The translations under genes and the position numbers were made by a program. The notes under the pieces are model-generated. The model was not told the origin of the DNA. It ran no database searches and saw nothing but the letters and a program-made list of their open reading frames with translations. Shown in pieces: positions 34,946 through 42,384 of a DNA stretch of 64,000 nt; the stretch's first letter is position 1; every line of letters begins with the position of its first letter. Source of the stretch: Colidextribacter sp. OB.20. Lineage in GTDB: Bacteria; Bacillota; Clostridia; Oscillospirales; Oscillospiraceae. The stretch spans positions 38,411 to 102,410 of the forward strand of contig NZ_QWKG01000007.1 in assembly GCF_009911595.1 (NCBI RefSeq). The letters are read 5' to 3'.

Positions 34946-35529
34946 TGGAAATATTCAATTTTCAAGACACAAGCCTTCGAGAGCTTCAGATGATTACTCC
35001 GTTTTACGCAGAGGATGTACGTGGATTTTTTATGAAGTCGTTTGAACGGGAAATTTTTCGAGAAAATGGTATTGATACACGGGGTTTTGAGCTTTTCTGT
35101 ACCAGATCCCGAAAAGGAACGGTACGCGGTCTCCATTTCCAGCGCCGCCATAGCCAGGACAAGCTGGTCCAGGTCCTTCACGGCGCGGTCTATGATGTGG
35201 CAGTGGACTTGCGGAAGGGGTCGAAAACCTTCGGGAAATGGGAGGGCTTTTTTCTGACCGCAGAGAACCGGCAAATGCTTTATATACCCAAGGGCTTTGC
35301 CCACGGCTTCCTGGCCATAGAGGAGGACACCCTGTTCAGCTATCTCTGCGGAGACCGCTATGACCCGGAGTCGGACAGCGGTATCCGCTGGAACGACCCA
35401 CATCTGGCCATCGACTGGCCGCTGGACCGGGTGGAGCAGACGATTATTTCAGAAAAGGACGCCGCCTTGCCCACGCTGGCGGAGTTTATACAGGTTTATG
35501 GAGCGCTAAAAGGCGAAGGAGCACTATGA
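34945..35529 (+). CDS. Sugar-nucleotide 3,5-epimerase (RfbC family), probably CDP-sugar 5-epimerase
   Basis: This 194-residue cupin-fold epimerase has the RfbC landmarks: DVRGFFMKSF, KGTVRGLHFQ (catalytic His), VQVLHGAVYDVAVDLRKGS, LYIPKGFAHGFLAI, DPESDSGIRWNDP. The stop/start overlap TAATG with rfbH implies coupling. In the ascarylose pathway an RfbC homologue (AscE) epimerises C5 of the CDP-3,6-dideoxy-4-keto sugar. Its position between rfbH and a reductase fits that step and would give an L-sugar such as ascarylose. A dTDP-rhamnose role is unlikely because RfbA and RfbB are absent here. Confidence 0.88.
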   Translation: MEIFNFQDTSLRELQMITPFYAEDVRGFFMKSFEREIFRENGIDTRGFELFCTRSRKGTVRGLHFQRRHSQDKLVQVLHGAVYDVAVDLRKGSKTFGKWEGFFLTAENRQMLYIPKGFAHGFLAIEEDTLFSYLCGDRYDPESDSGIRWNDPHLAIDWPLDRVEQTIISEKDAALPTLAEFIQVYGALKGEGAL

Positions 35530-36413
35530 AGCGGGCTCTGATCACCGGCATCACCGGTTATATTGGCTCCAATCTGGCACGAAGGCTTCTGCCAGACTGG
35601 GAGGTCTGCGGGCTGGTCCGGCAGCCGCTGAATCTGGAATACATCGCGGATATCTCACCACAGATTGAGATGTTTCGCTATGACGGCACCTATGACAGCA
35701 TGGACGCCGCTCTGGCGGCCTGCCGGCCGGACCTGGTGTACCACTTGGCGGCCTACTACACCGATAGCCACAACAGAGAGCACGTCCCAAAGCTGCTGGA
35801 TTCCAATATTGGAATGGGGCTCCACCTGCTGGATGCCATGTTTGCCCACCGGGTTCCTTTTCTGGTCAGCGCCTCCACTGTTATGGCCCACTATGGAGGA
35901 GAGCGATACCGTCCGCTCAATCTCTACGCCGCCACCAAGCAGGCCTTTTCCGATCTGCTGACCTACTACCTGGATACCGGAATGCTGCGTGCGGTGACGC
36001 TGGTGCTGTCCGATACCTACGGTCCGGGAGACCATCGGCCCAAAGTACTGAATCTCATCCGGAATGCGGCGCGGAAAGGGGAGCCTATGGCCCTCTCCCA
36101 CGGCAATCAGGACTATGATGTGGTCCATATCGACGATGTAGCATCCGCGTTTCAAATGGCCGGTGATCAGCTTTTAGAGGGCCGCTTGCAGGGTGGAACC
36201 TTTCAGGTCGTCCCGGAGGCACCGCTCACCCTGCGAGAGACGGTGGAGCAGCTGCTGCGCCTCCACGGTTCCTCCTGGCAGGGGGGATGGGGCCAGCGAC
36301 CCGCAGCGGAACGAGAAATTTCACGGGCAATCCGCCTCTATCCCACGCTGCCCGGATGGCAGCCAGCGATTTCCCTGCAGGAGGGACTAAGCAATTTGGA
36401 ATGGGAAGATTGA
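35526..36413 (+). CDS. NAD-dependent epimerase/dehydratase family 4-keto-reductase
   Basis: This 295-residue extended SDR has the NAD loop LITGITGYIGSNLARRLL, VYHLAAYYTDSHN, SASTVMAH, the catalytic YAATK of the YxxxK motif, and LSDTYGPGDHRPKVLN. It overlaps the epimerase by 4 nt and ends the CDP-sugar set. By analogy with AscF, RfbJ or RfbS it would reduce the 4-keto group (or epimerise), fixing the final 3,6-dideoxyhexose. Which isomer is made cannot be read from the sequence. Confidence 0.85.
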   Translation: MKRALITGITGYIGSNLARRLLPDWEVCGLVRQPLNLEYIADISPQIEMFRYDGTYDSMDAALAACRPDLVYHLAAYYTDSHNREHVPKLLDSNIGMGLHLLDAMFAHRVPFLVSASTVMAHYGGERYRPLNLYAATKQAFSDLLTYYLDTGMLRAVTLVLSDTYGPGDHRPKVLNLIRNAARKGEPMALSHGNQDYDVVHIDDVASAFQMAGDQLLEGRLQGGTFQVVPEAPLTLRETVEQLLRLHGSSWQGGWGQRPAAEREISRAIRLYPTLPGWQPAISLQEGLSNLEWED

Positions 36414-36832
36414 TTCGAACCCCAATATAGGCTTACTGCCCCTGAGGCCCAACGGATTGAGTTCTGACAGGAACACAGAGCCGAATTGGGGCTAAGAAGT
36501 CCACTTCTCATTGTAAACAGAGGTGTAATTCATCGTTTGATATTTCTAATAAGTTGACAGTCTGTTTAAGGCGATCTGATTCAAATTTGACCACTTTCTT
36601 GAACTGAAACAATACTGTTTCAGGTTCGGAAATTCGAGTGCCGCCAGGATTTCTGACCGCATAACCAACCACAGACAGAAAAACGGCTCACCGAGAGGGT
36701 ATCCCACTCGGTGAGCCGTAGATTTTTGTCAGCCCGCGTTTAAAGGACAAATTTTTCAGACTGATAAGGAGGGAAAGGCAGGAGTCCATTGCAAAAGAGA
36801 AATCCTTCTGTCAATAAACAAAACCCATACCC
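36414..36832. other. 419-nt convergent intergenic region
   Basis: This lies between the convergent glycan island and the minus-strand ABC operon. Apart from one strong terminator at 36683-36727 I see no gene, RNA gene or repeat. A GATTCGAACCCC motif at its start resembles a tRNA T-loop but has no stem. Confidence 0.7.
36683..36727 (-). terminator. Intrinsic terminator of the minus-strand sugar operon
   Basis: ACGGCTCACCGAG and CTCGGTGAGCCGT form a perfect 13-bp stem with an 11-nt loop. On the minus strand TTTTTCTG follows; on the plus strand AGATTTTT follows, so it may also stop the glycan island transcript. Confidence 0.85.
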
Positions 36833-37396
36833 TTACTTTAGCTTAAACACAGGACGGACACCATAGGTGCCGATAGCGGCTATGTGCATGGCGTTTCCCA
36901 TATAGTCCACCCCGCTGTAAAATTTGCCATCCCCATCCACCGGGTCTGCCAGCCAGTAGCACATGCTGATGCCGTCCCGCCCCAGAAAGCAAACCCGGTT
37001 TCGGCACAGCCTCATGGGCTCCCACTGGCCTGAGCCCAGGTCTGCCTCCTCTGCGGCGGCGCTCCTGCCGAACAGCTCCCCCACTGTGGGCAGGCGAAGC
37101 CAATCCCCATTGGAAAGGGGGACCATCTGCGCCCGAATCTCTGGAGGAAAGCGCTCCAAGAGCTCGCAGTTCAGCCTACGGCGCAGCAGAGACCGCTCGT
37201 ATCCGCCGTCCTGCTCCCCGGGGCTGCAAACCATAGACTCGATTCCCGTGCAGTCCACGGTGACAAACAACATGCCGTCCCGCTCCTCTTTTACTGCCAG
37301 CGCCTGTACGAGGGCACCGTCCACAAGGGTAAAGGGGAGCACGTCGCCAACCTGAAATCTGGATGTCTCCGTCTCAACGGGTCTGATTACCTTCAC
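36833..37396 (-). CDS. DUF6273-like protein of unknown function
   Basis: This is a 187-residue soluble protein with no signal peptide. It has the layout of DUF6273 proteins: an N-terminal beta domain (FQVGDVLPFTLVDG), a central segment with YERSLLRRRLNCELLERFP resembling the Ser-Xaa-Leu-Arg-x-x-Leu-Asn pattern, LSNGDWLRLPTVGE, and the C-terminal YGVRPVFKLK. The start is GTG 37396 behind AGGAGGGG. It is the last gene of the ABC operon, 16 nt after a permease, which is unusual for the family. Function unknown; the fold resembles formylglycine-generating-enzyme-like surface domains (weak inference). Confidence 0.65.
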   Translation of the reverse strand: MKVIRPVETETSRFQVGDVLPFTLVDGALVQALAVKEERDGMLFVTVDCTGIESMVCSPGEQDGGYERSLLRRRLNCELLERFPPEIRAQMVPLSNGDWLRLPTVGELFGRSAAAEEADLGSGQWEPMRLCRNRVCFLGRDGISMCYWLADPVDGDGKFYSGVDYMGNAMHIAAIGTYGVRPVFKLK

Positions 37397-37412
37397 AATG
37401 TTCCCCTCCTGA

Positions 37413-38381
37413 TCAGGCGGCAGCCTTTTTCCCCATCAGCTCACCGACAGAGTCGCTGTTGATCAAAACGGAGGCCAGCAGCACCAGGCCGGTGGCGATA
37501 TCCTGATAGAAGGAGCCGATGTCCATCATCTGCATTCCGTTGGTCAGAACGATCAGAATAGCGGTGCCGATCATGACGCCGGAGACGGTGCCCTCGCCGC
37601 CCTTGATATTCACTCCGCCCAGAATACAGGCGGCCACCACCTTAAACTCCATACCAGTTCCGATTGTGGGGTCGGCGGAGCCCAGGCGGGCCACCTGCCA
37701 CACGCCGGACAGGCCGGCCAGTACTCCGGTGAGCACAAAGAAGCAGGCCCGCATTTTCGTGACATTGATGCCGGAAAAGTGGGCGGCCGCGTCATTTCCG
37801 CCGATGGCGATGGCGTACTTGCCAAGAATGGTCTTTTTCTCCAGGAACAGAAAGACAGCAATCACCACAATGCAGATGGGCAGGGCCAGAGGAATCTTGC
37901 CGAATTTGATGCTGTTCAGCACGGTAATCGGTTTCAGCTCAGGGCCGGTGATGGGGATGGCCTTGCAGACGGACATCGCCATGCCGGCGGTGATAATCCA
38001 GGTGGCCAGCGTGGCCATGATGGCGGGAATTTGCAGCTTTTCCATGATGACCGTGTTGAAGATTCCCACGACCACACCAAATCCCGCAACGATGACAACC
38101 GCCAGCCAGGGGTTGATGCCCCAGATGCACAGATAGCCGTACAGCATGGCGGACAGGGCCATGGTGCCGCCCACCGACAGGTCGATGGCGCCGCTGGCGA
38201 TGACGAAGGTCATCCCGCAGCCGAGAATGAAGTTGGGCAGGCTCTGCCGGACCATATTTGTCAGGTTATATACGGTGATAAAGCGGTTGTTCTGGCTGTA
38301 GAAAAAGGCGCACAGCACAAGAAGAATGACAAACAGGACCAGATTCTTCTGAGTGGACCGGCTTAATTTATTGTTTCGCAT
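37413..38381 (-). CDS. Sugar ABC transporter permease (RbsC family), pair member 2
   Basis: This 322-residue membrane protein has about ten helices and the signature GAIDLSVGGTMALSA, IPAIMATLATWIITAG, and the late VVAACILGGVNIKGGEGTV. It lies 12 nt after the first permease gene and pairs with it. It should form the channel for the binding protein encoded at 41111 with the ATPase at 39361. Confidence 0.9.
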   Translation of the reverse strand: MRNNKLSRSTQKNLVLFVILLVLCAFFYSQNNRFITVYNLTNMVRQSLPNFILGCGMTFVIASGAIDLSVGGTMALSAMLYGYLCIWGINPWLAVVIVAGFGVVVGIFNTVIMEKLQIPAIMATLATWIITAGMAMSVCKAIPITGPELKPITVLNSIKFGKIPLALPICIVVIAVFLFLEKKTILGKYAIAIGGNDAAAHFSGINVTKMRACFFVLTGVLAGLSGVWQVARLGSADPTIGTGMEFKVVAACILGGVNIKGGEGTVSGVMIGTAILIVLTNGMQMMDIGSFYQDIATGLVLLASVLINSDSVGELMGKKAAA

Positions 38382-38393
38382 CCCTATCCCTCC

Positions 38394-39368
38394 CTAAATC
38401 CGAACGTGCTTACGAATAATGTTGTTAAGAAGGATAGCTCCAATCAGAACAACGCCCTTTACCATGTCCTGGGTGTAAGTGGTCATCCCCAGCATGTTCA
38501 TAATGTTGGTCAGCACCACAATAAACAGCGCGCCCATCAGCATTCCGAACACCGTGCCCCGGCCGCCGTTGATGTCTGTTCCGCCCAGCACGGCGGCAAT
38601 GATGCAGTCGTTGTCCAGGGTGGACAGGATGCCGCTGTCGGCGGCGGTAAAGCGGGAGGTGATCACGACCCCTACGAAGGCGGCCAGCATACCGGACATG
38701 GCGAACACGGACATGACGACCTTCCGGTTGCTGATGCCGGACAGATGGGCAGCCGGCTCGTTGGCGCCCACGGCGTAGGCTGTACTGGCAAATACGGTCT
38801 TGTTCTGAATCCACACAAAGACCAGCACGACCGCAATGGCGTATACGGCGGGCAGGGGGATACTGCCAATGGTCATGCCGATTTTGCTGATCCCGGCGGG
38901 CAGGCCAAAAATCACAGCGCCGCCCGCCCCCACCAGGGCGATCCCTCTGGTGATGTAGCGAAAGGCCAGGGAGACAATGAAGGAGGGCAGCTTGAACTGG
39001 GCGATGATAAAGCCGCACAGCATACCCGCCAGCAGGCCGAGCACAACGGCCAGCAGGGCCGCCAGCACAATGGGCACGCCGGCGCGGGTCATCAGGCCGA
39101 AGAGGACCGCGCCCATGGCGCCCGTACCCCCCACAGACAGGTTCAGATTACCGGAGATCAATACCAGGGTGACGGCCGACGCCACAATGATGACGCTGGA
39201 GGCAGACACCAGGATGCTGGTGACATTCGAGGGACTGAAGAACAGCTTGGGCTCCAGGATAAAGCCGACCACACAGGCCATCAGGAAAATGCAGAAGATG
39301 GTCAGATTCTGTACGCCGTCTGCGGTAAATTTGATCCCGCGGTTCAAGGCAGAGGCCTGATTACTCAT
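38394..39368 (-). CDS. Sugar ABC transporter permease (RbsC family), pair member 1
   Basis: This 324-residue multi-pass permease has the motif SGNLNLSVGGTGAMGA, LPSFIVSLAFRYITRGIA, and CIIAAVLGGTDINGGRGTV. ATG 39368 is chosen because AGGAGGTG lies 8 nt upstream. The start overlaps the ATPase stop by 8 nt, so the two are translationally coupled. Specificity is set by the binding protein and unknown. Confidence 0.9.
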   Translation of the reverse strand: MSNQASALNRGIKFTADGVQNLTIFCIFLMACVVGFILEPKLFFSPSNVTSILVSASSVIIVASAVTLVLISGNLNLSVGGTGAMGAVLFGLMTRAGVPIVLAALLAVVLGLLAGMLCGFIIAQFKLPSFIVSLAFRYITRGIALVGAGGAVIFGLPAGISKIGMTIGSIPLPAVYAIAVVLVFVWIQNKTVFASTAYAVGANEPAAHLSGISNRKVVMSVFAMSGMLAAFVGVVITSRFTAADSGILSTLDNDCIIAAVLGGTDINGGRGTVFGMLMGALFIVVLTNIMNMLGMTTYTQDMVKGVVLIGAILLNNIIRKHVRI

Positions 39369-40854
39369 TTTCAACACCTCCTGTAACAACAGACATAATG
39401 TGGCGGGTCTCAACATGCTCGTCATTTTTCAGGAACATCTTGATTTCCCCGTCATATAGCAGGCCGATCCGGTCGCACAGGCCCAAAATCTCGGGCAGCT
39501 CGCTGGAGAAGACGATGGCCGAGCAGCCGTCCTTCACCATCTGCCGGATGATCTGATAGATCTCCTGCTTCGCTCCCACGTCCACTCCTCGGGTGGGCTC
39601 ATCCAGCAGCAGTACCTTTGGCGAGACGTTCAGACACTTGGACAGCACCACCTTCTGCTGGTTCCCGCCGGAGAGGAAAGCCACCGACTGGTTCTCGTCG
39701 CGGCACGCCGTCCCGATTTTTTCGATATATTCCCGGGCCAGCCTGCCCTGCTGCTTTTTATTCAGGATTCCCTTGTGGGACACGGTGCGGTAATTCATCA
39801 TGGGGGTGTTTACGGCGATGCTCAGCGAGGTGCAGATTCCTTGGGTGCGCCGCTCCTCCGGAACCAGCACAATCCCGTTTGTAATCGCTTTCTCCGGGGA
39901 GACCGCCTTCACGTCCCGGCCCTCCACAAGAATGGTGCCGGCATATTTGTCAGCCCCGAAAATCGCCCGGGCGATCTCGGTCTTTCCCGCTCCGATCAGG
40001 CCGTAAAAGCCCAAAATCTCACCTTTATGCAAATCAAAGCTGATGTTGTGCAGCTTCTTGTTGGATACGCCCTTCAGCTCGATCAGCTTGATATTTTCGT
40101 CTATCTTATTGGGAACGTAGTCCTCTACGATGACCTTTCCGATCATCATCTGAATCAATTCCTGTCGGCCGGATATCTCAGCTCTCGGTTTGGTGGCGAT
40201 GTGGCGGCCGTCACGCAGCACCGTCACATAGTCGGCCAGCTCCATAATCTCCTCCAGCCGGTGGGAGATATAAATGATTGTAATTCCCTGACTCTTCAGG
40301 TCATGGATGATTTCAAACAGGCGCTTTACCTCCTCCTCTGTGAGAGAGGCGGTGGGCTCATCCATGATAATAACATCGGAATCCATTGCCAGTGCCTTAG
40401 CCATTTCCACCACCTGGCGCTTGGCTACGCTCAGCTCCTCAATGTACTGCTTCGGCTCGATGGAGGAGTCAATCCGGCGCAGCACATCAAACACCTTCTG
40501 GTTTGAGCTCTTTTTGATGATGCCGAAACGGGTTTCCTCCAGGCCCAGACAGATGTTTTCCTCCACCCGCAGCTTTTCCACCACGTTCAGCTCCTGAAAA
40601 AGGCACCCGATTCCGGCCTTCATCGCGTCCTTGGTGCTGGCGGGATTAAAATCCTTTCCGTTATAGAGCACGGTGCCCGAGGTCTTGGGGTGCGCGCCGG
40701 TCAAAATTTTGATCAGGGTGGACTTTCCGGCGCCGTTTTCCCCGATCAGGCAGTGACAGGACCCCCTGACAATATCAAAGCTTACATCATCCAGCGCCTT
40801 CACACCGGCAAAATGCTTTGAGATATTTTTAATTTCCAAAACATGATCGCTCAT
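39361..40854 (-). CDS. Sugar ABC transporter ATP-binding protein (RbsA/MglA type)
   Basis: This 497-residue protein has two nucleotide-binding domains: Walker A GENGAGKST, an LSVAKRQVVEMAKAL signature region and MDEPTASLT in the first; GLIGAGKTE, LSGGNQQKVVLSK and LLLDEPTRGVDVG in the second. ATG 40854 has GGGAGGG upstream; longer in-frame starts lack this. It sits between the binding-protein and permease genes, after a 256-nt gap holding a MITE-like element and a hairpin that may reduce its expression. Confidence 0.92.
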   Translation of the reverse strand: MSDHVLEIKNISKHFAGVKALDDVSFDIVRGSCHCLIGENGAGKSTLIKILTGAHPKTSGTVLYNGKDFNPASTKDAMKAGIGCLFQELNVVEKLRVEENICLGLEETRFGIIKKSSNQKVFDVLRRIDSSIEPKQYIEELSVAKRQVVEMAKALAMDSDVIIMDEPTASLTEEEVKRLFEIIHDLKSQGITIIYISHRLEEIMELADYVTVLRDGRHIATKPRAEISGRQELIQMMIGKVIVEDYVPNKIDENIKLIELKGVSNKKLHNISFDLHKGEILGFYGLIGAGKTEIARAIFGADKYAGTILVEGRDVKAVSPEKAITNGIVLVPEERRTQGICTSLSIAVNTPMMNYRTVSHKGILNKKQQGRLAREYIEKIGTACRDENQSVAFLSGGNQQKVVLSKCLNVSPKVLLLDEPTRGVDVGAKQEIYQIIRQMVKDGCSAIVFSSELPEILGLCDRIGLLYDGEIKMFLKNDEHVETRHIMSVVTGGVENE

Positions 40855-40894
40855 TATGTTCCCTCCCACGGCCGTCATGTGGCCGGTTTTTGAA

Positions 40895-40925
40895 AAGATA
40901 GGGGCGTTTCCCGCGCCCCTATCTT
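40895..40925 (-). terminator. Attenuator-like hairpin before the ATPase gene
   Basis: AAGATAGGGGCG and CGCCCCTATCTT form a 12-bp stem with a 7-nt loop. On the minus strand TTCAAAAA follows, so with the last stem bases there is a short TTTT run. It probably lets only part of the binding-protein transcripts continue into the transporter genes. Confidence 0.6.
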
Positions 40926-40936
40926 CCTTTCTCTTA

Positions 40937-41096
40937 GAACCTGTATTCACAATCTCAAACGCCGCCCGGGCGGGTCTTTTCCGCCGCTCTGGCGCTCAAT
41001 TTTCTTGAAATACATCCAGTATTCCTGCGAAAATTTGCCCTGATTGGTGAAAATGTTCCCCGCACATCCTGCATTTTCGATTATGAATACAGGCTC
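40937..41096. mobile_element. 160-bp MITE-like element with terminal inverted repeats and TTA duplication
   Basis: The left end GAACCTGTATTCACAATC (40937-40954) and the complement of the right end, GAGCCTGTATTCATAATC (41096-41079), match at 16 of 18 positions. TTA flanks both sides (40934-40936 and 41097-41099), consistent with a 3-bp target duplication of the IS5-family type. There is no transposase frame inside. It lies between the solute-binding-protein and ATPase genes of one operon, 12 nt after the former's stop. Family assignment is inference. Confidence 0.75.
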
Positions 41097-41110
41097 TTAC
41101 TTGCGGTGGC

Positions 41111-42286
41111 TTAGGCGCCGTAAGTGCCGACCAGATCCAGGGGGGAGGAGGGCAGATACTGGGTGTTGTACCAGTCCTGCAGGTCCTGCAGGCTGTCCTT
41201 GTAGTAGTTGAAGTACACGTCGGGGGTGGTGCGCTCAACGTAGGTGTCGTTGTCCAGCTGGCCGTTGATGATCTCCATCATCATGTCCACCTGAGCATAG
41301 GCGAAGGTCTGGGGCTGCATGCCCAGGCAGTACTTCAGGGAGGAGGTGGGGTCGGCCAGCTTGTTCAGCTCACCGTCGCTGGCGTCGGTGGAGGCGATGA
41401 TCTCGGTAACAGGCACACCGTCAACAGCCTTTCCGCGGCCGGCGGCCTCATAAGCGGACAGAGCACCCAGCCCGTTGGAGACATTGTCGCCATAGACGAT
41501 ATTGACGTCGGGATACTTGGTGATAGAGTCGGCGGTCACGGTCTGAGCCAGCTCCAGGTCGCCGCCGGCGTGGACCCAGTAGGTAGCGCCGGTCAGGTCC
41601 TCGCCCGCGCTGTTCTTAAAGCCCCAGCTGTCGGTGGGCAGATAGTCCACGACGGTCTTGACACCCTTCAGGAAGGGGCCGGTACGGTTGTCGAAGCAGA
41701 AGGCGATGTTGGTCCAGCTGATCAGGCCAACCTTGACCTCCTTGTCGGGGTACAGCTCGATCCACTGCTTGGCCATGTCGGCGCCCATCTGGGCGGCCAC
41801 CTCGGCCTCGTCGATGCCCAGGAAGGGCACCTTGCAGTCAGAGGCCTTGACGTTGTAGGTCATGATATTGACGCCGGCGTCCCGGGCCTCCTGGATGATG
41901 CCGTTCACGCCGTTTTCATCCACGGGGTGCAGAATGATGCCGTCCACGCCCTTGCCGATGAAGGTCTCAACGGCGGCGATCTCGGCGGCCAGGTCGTTGT
42001 CAGGGTCAATCACTTCATAGGTAGCGCCGTACTGCTCCTTGGCGTAGATCTCAGCCCACTTGGCGTCGTTGCCGTGGACGTCGTGCTTCAGGGTGATGGG
42101 CACCTTGCCGATGTACGCACCTTTTTCGGTCTGGCCGGGGTCGGAGCTGGTCGCGGACGTGCCGGGGCTGCCGCTCCCCGACTGGCTGGGCTGGTTGGTC
42201 TGGCCGCCGTTTCCGCAGGCAGCCAGAGCAGTCAGGGCCAGGGCGGTGACCAAGGCCAGCGCGACTGCTGTCTTCATCTTTTTCAT
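41111..42286 (-). CDS. Sugar ABC transporter solute-binding lipoprotein
   Basis: This is a 391-residue type 1 periplasmic-binding-protein lipoprotein. The signal peptide ends LAAC (Cys24) and a Ser/Gly-rich linker follows. The ligand domain shows LKHDVHGNDAKWAEIYAKE, AVETFIGKGVDGIILHPVDE, AREAG-like DAGVNIMTYNV, GIDEAEVAAQMGADMAKQ and VYGDNVSNGLGALSAYEA. AAGGAGG lies 7 nt before the ATG. It is the binding component for the ATPase and two permeases downstream. The kinase, Fe-dehydrogenase and lactonase further upstream suggest a sugar or polyol ligand. Confidence 0.9.
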   Translation of the reverse strand: MKKMKTAVALALVTALALTALAACGNGGQTNQPSQSGSGSPGTSATSSDPGQTEKGAYIGKVPITLKHDVHGNDAKWAEIYAKEQYGATYEVIDPDNDLAAEIAAVETFIGKGVDGIILHPVDENGVNGIIQEARDAGVNIMTYNVKASDCKVPFLGIDEAEVAAQMGADMAKQWIELYPDKEVKVGLISWTNIAFCFDNRTGPFLKGVKTVVDYLPTDSWGFKNSAGEDLTGATYWVHAGGDLELAQTVTADSITKYPDVNIVYGDNVSNGLGALSAYEAAGRGKAVDGVPVTEIIASTDASDGELNKLADPTSSLKYCLGMQPQTFAYAQVDMMMEIINGQLDNDTYVERTTPDVYFNYYKDSLQDLQDWYNTQYLPSSPLDLVGTYGA

Positions 42287-42323
42287 AGTTTTTACCTCCT
42301 TGTGGTTGTTTGTATAGCATTAA

Positions 42324-42356
42324 GCCCTTGGCCGGTGGTGCGGACCGGCCGCGGGC
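42324..42356 (-). terminator. Hairpin between the DUF4340 gene and the binding-protein gene
   Basis: GCCC-GGCCGGT and ACCGGCC-GGGC pair around a 7-nt loop in the 98-nt gap. No U-run and no convincing separate promoter are seen, so read-through from the Gld-type genes is plausible. Confidence 0.45.
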
Positions 42357-42384
42357 ATAAGCCCAAAGCTGCGGCGGGCGTCCG

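Noticed and set aside
36410..36432. GATTCGAACCCC resembling a tRNA T-loop
   Set aside because: The bases around it do not form a T-stem, and no acceptor, anticodon or D arm can be drawn on either strand.
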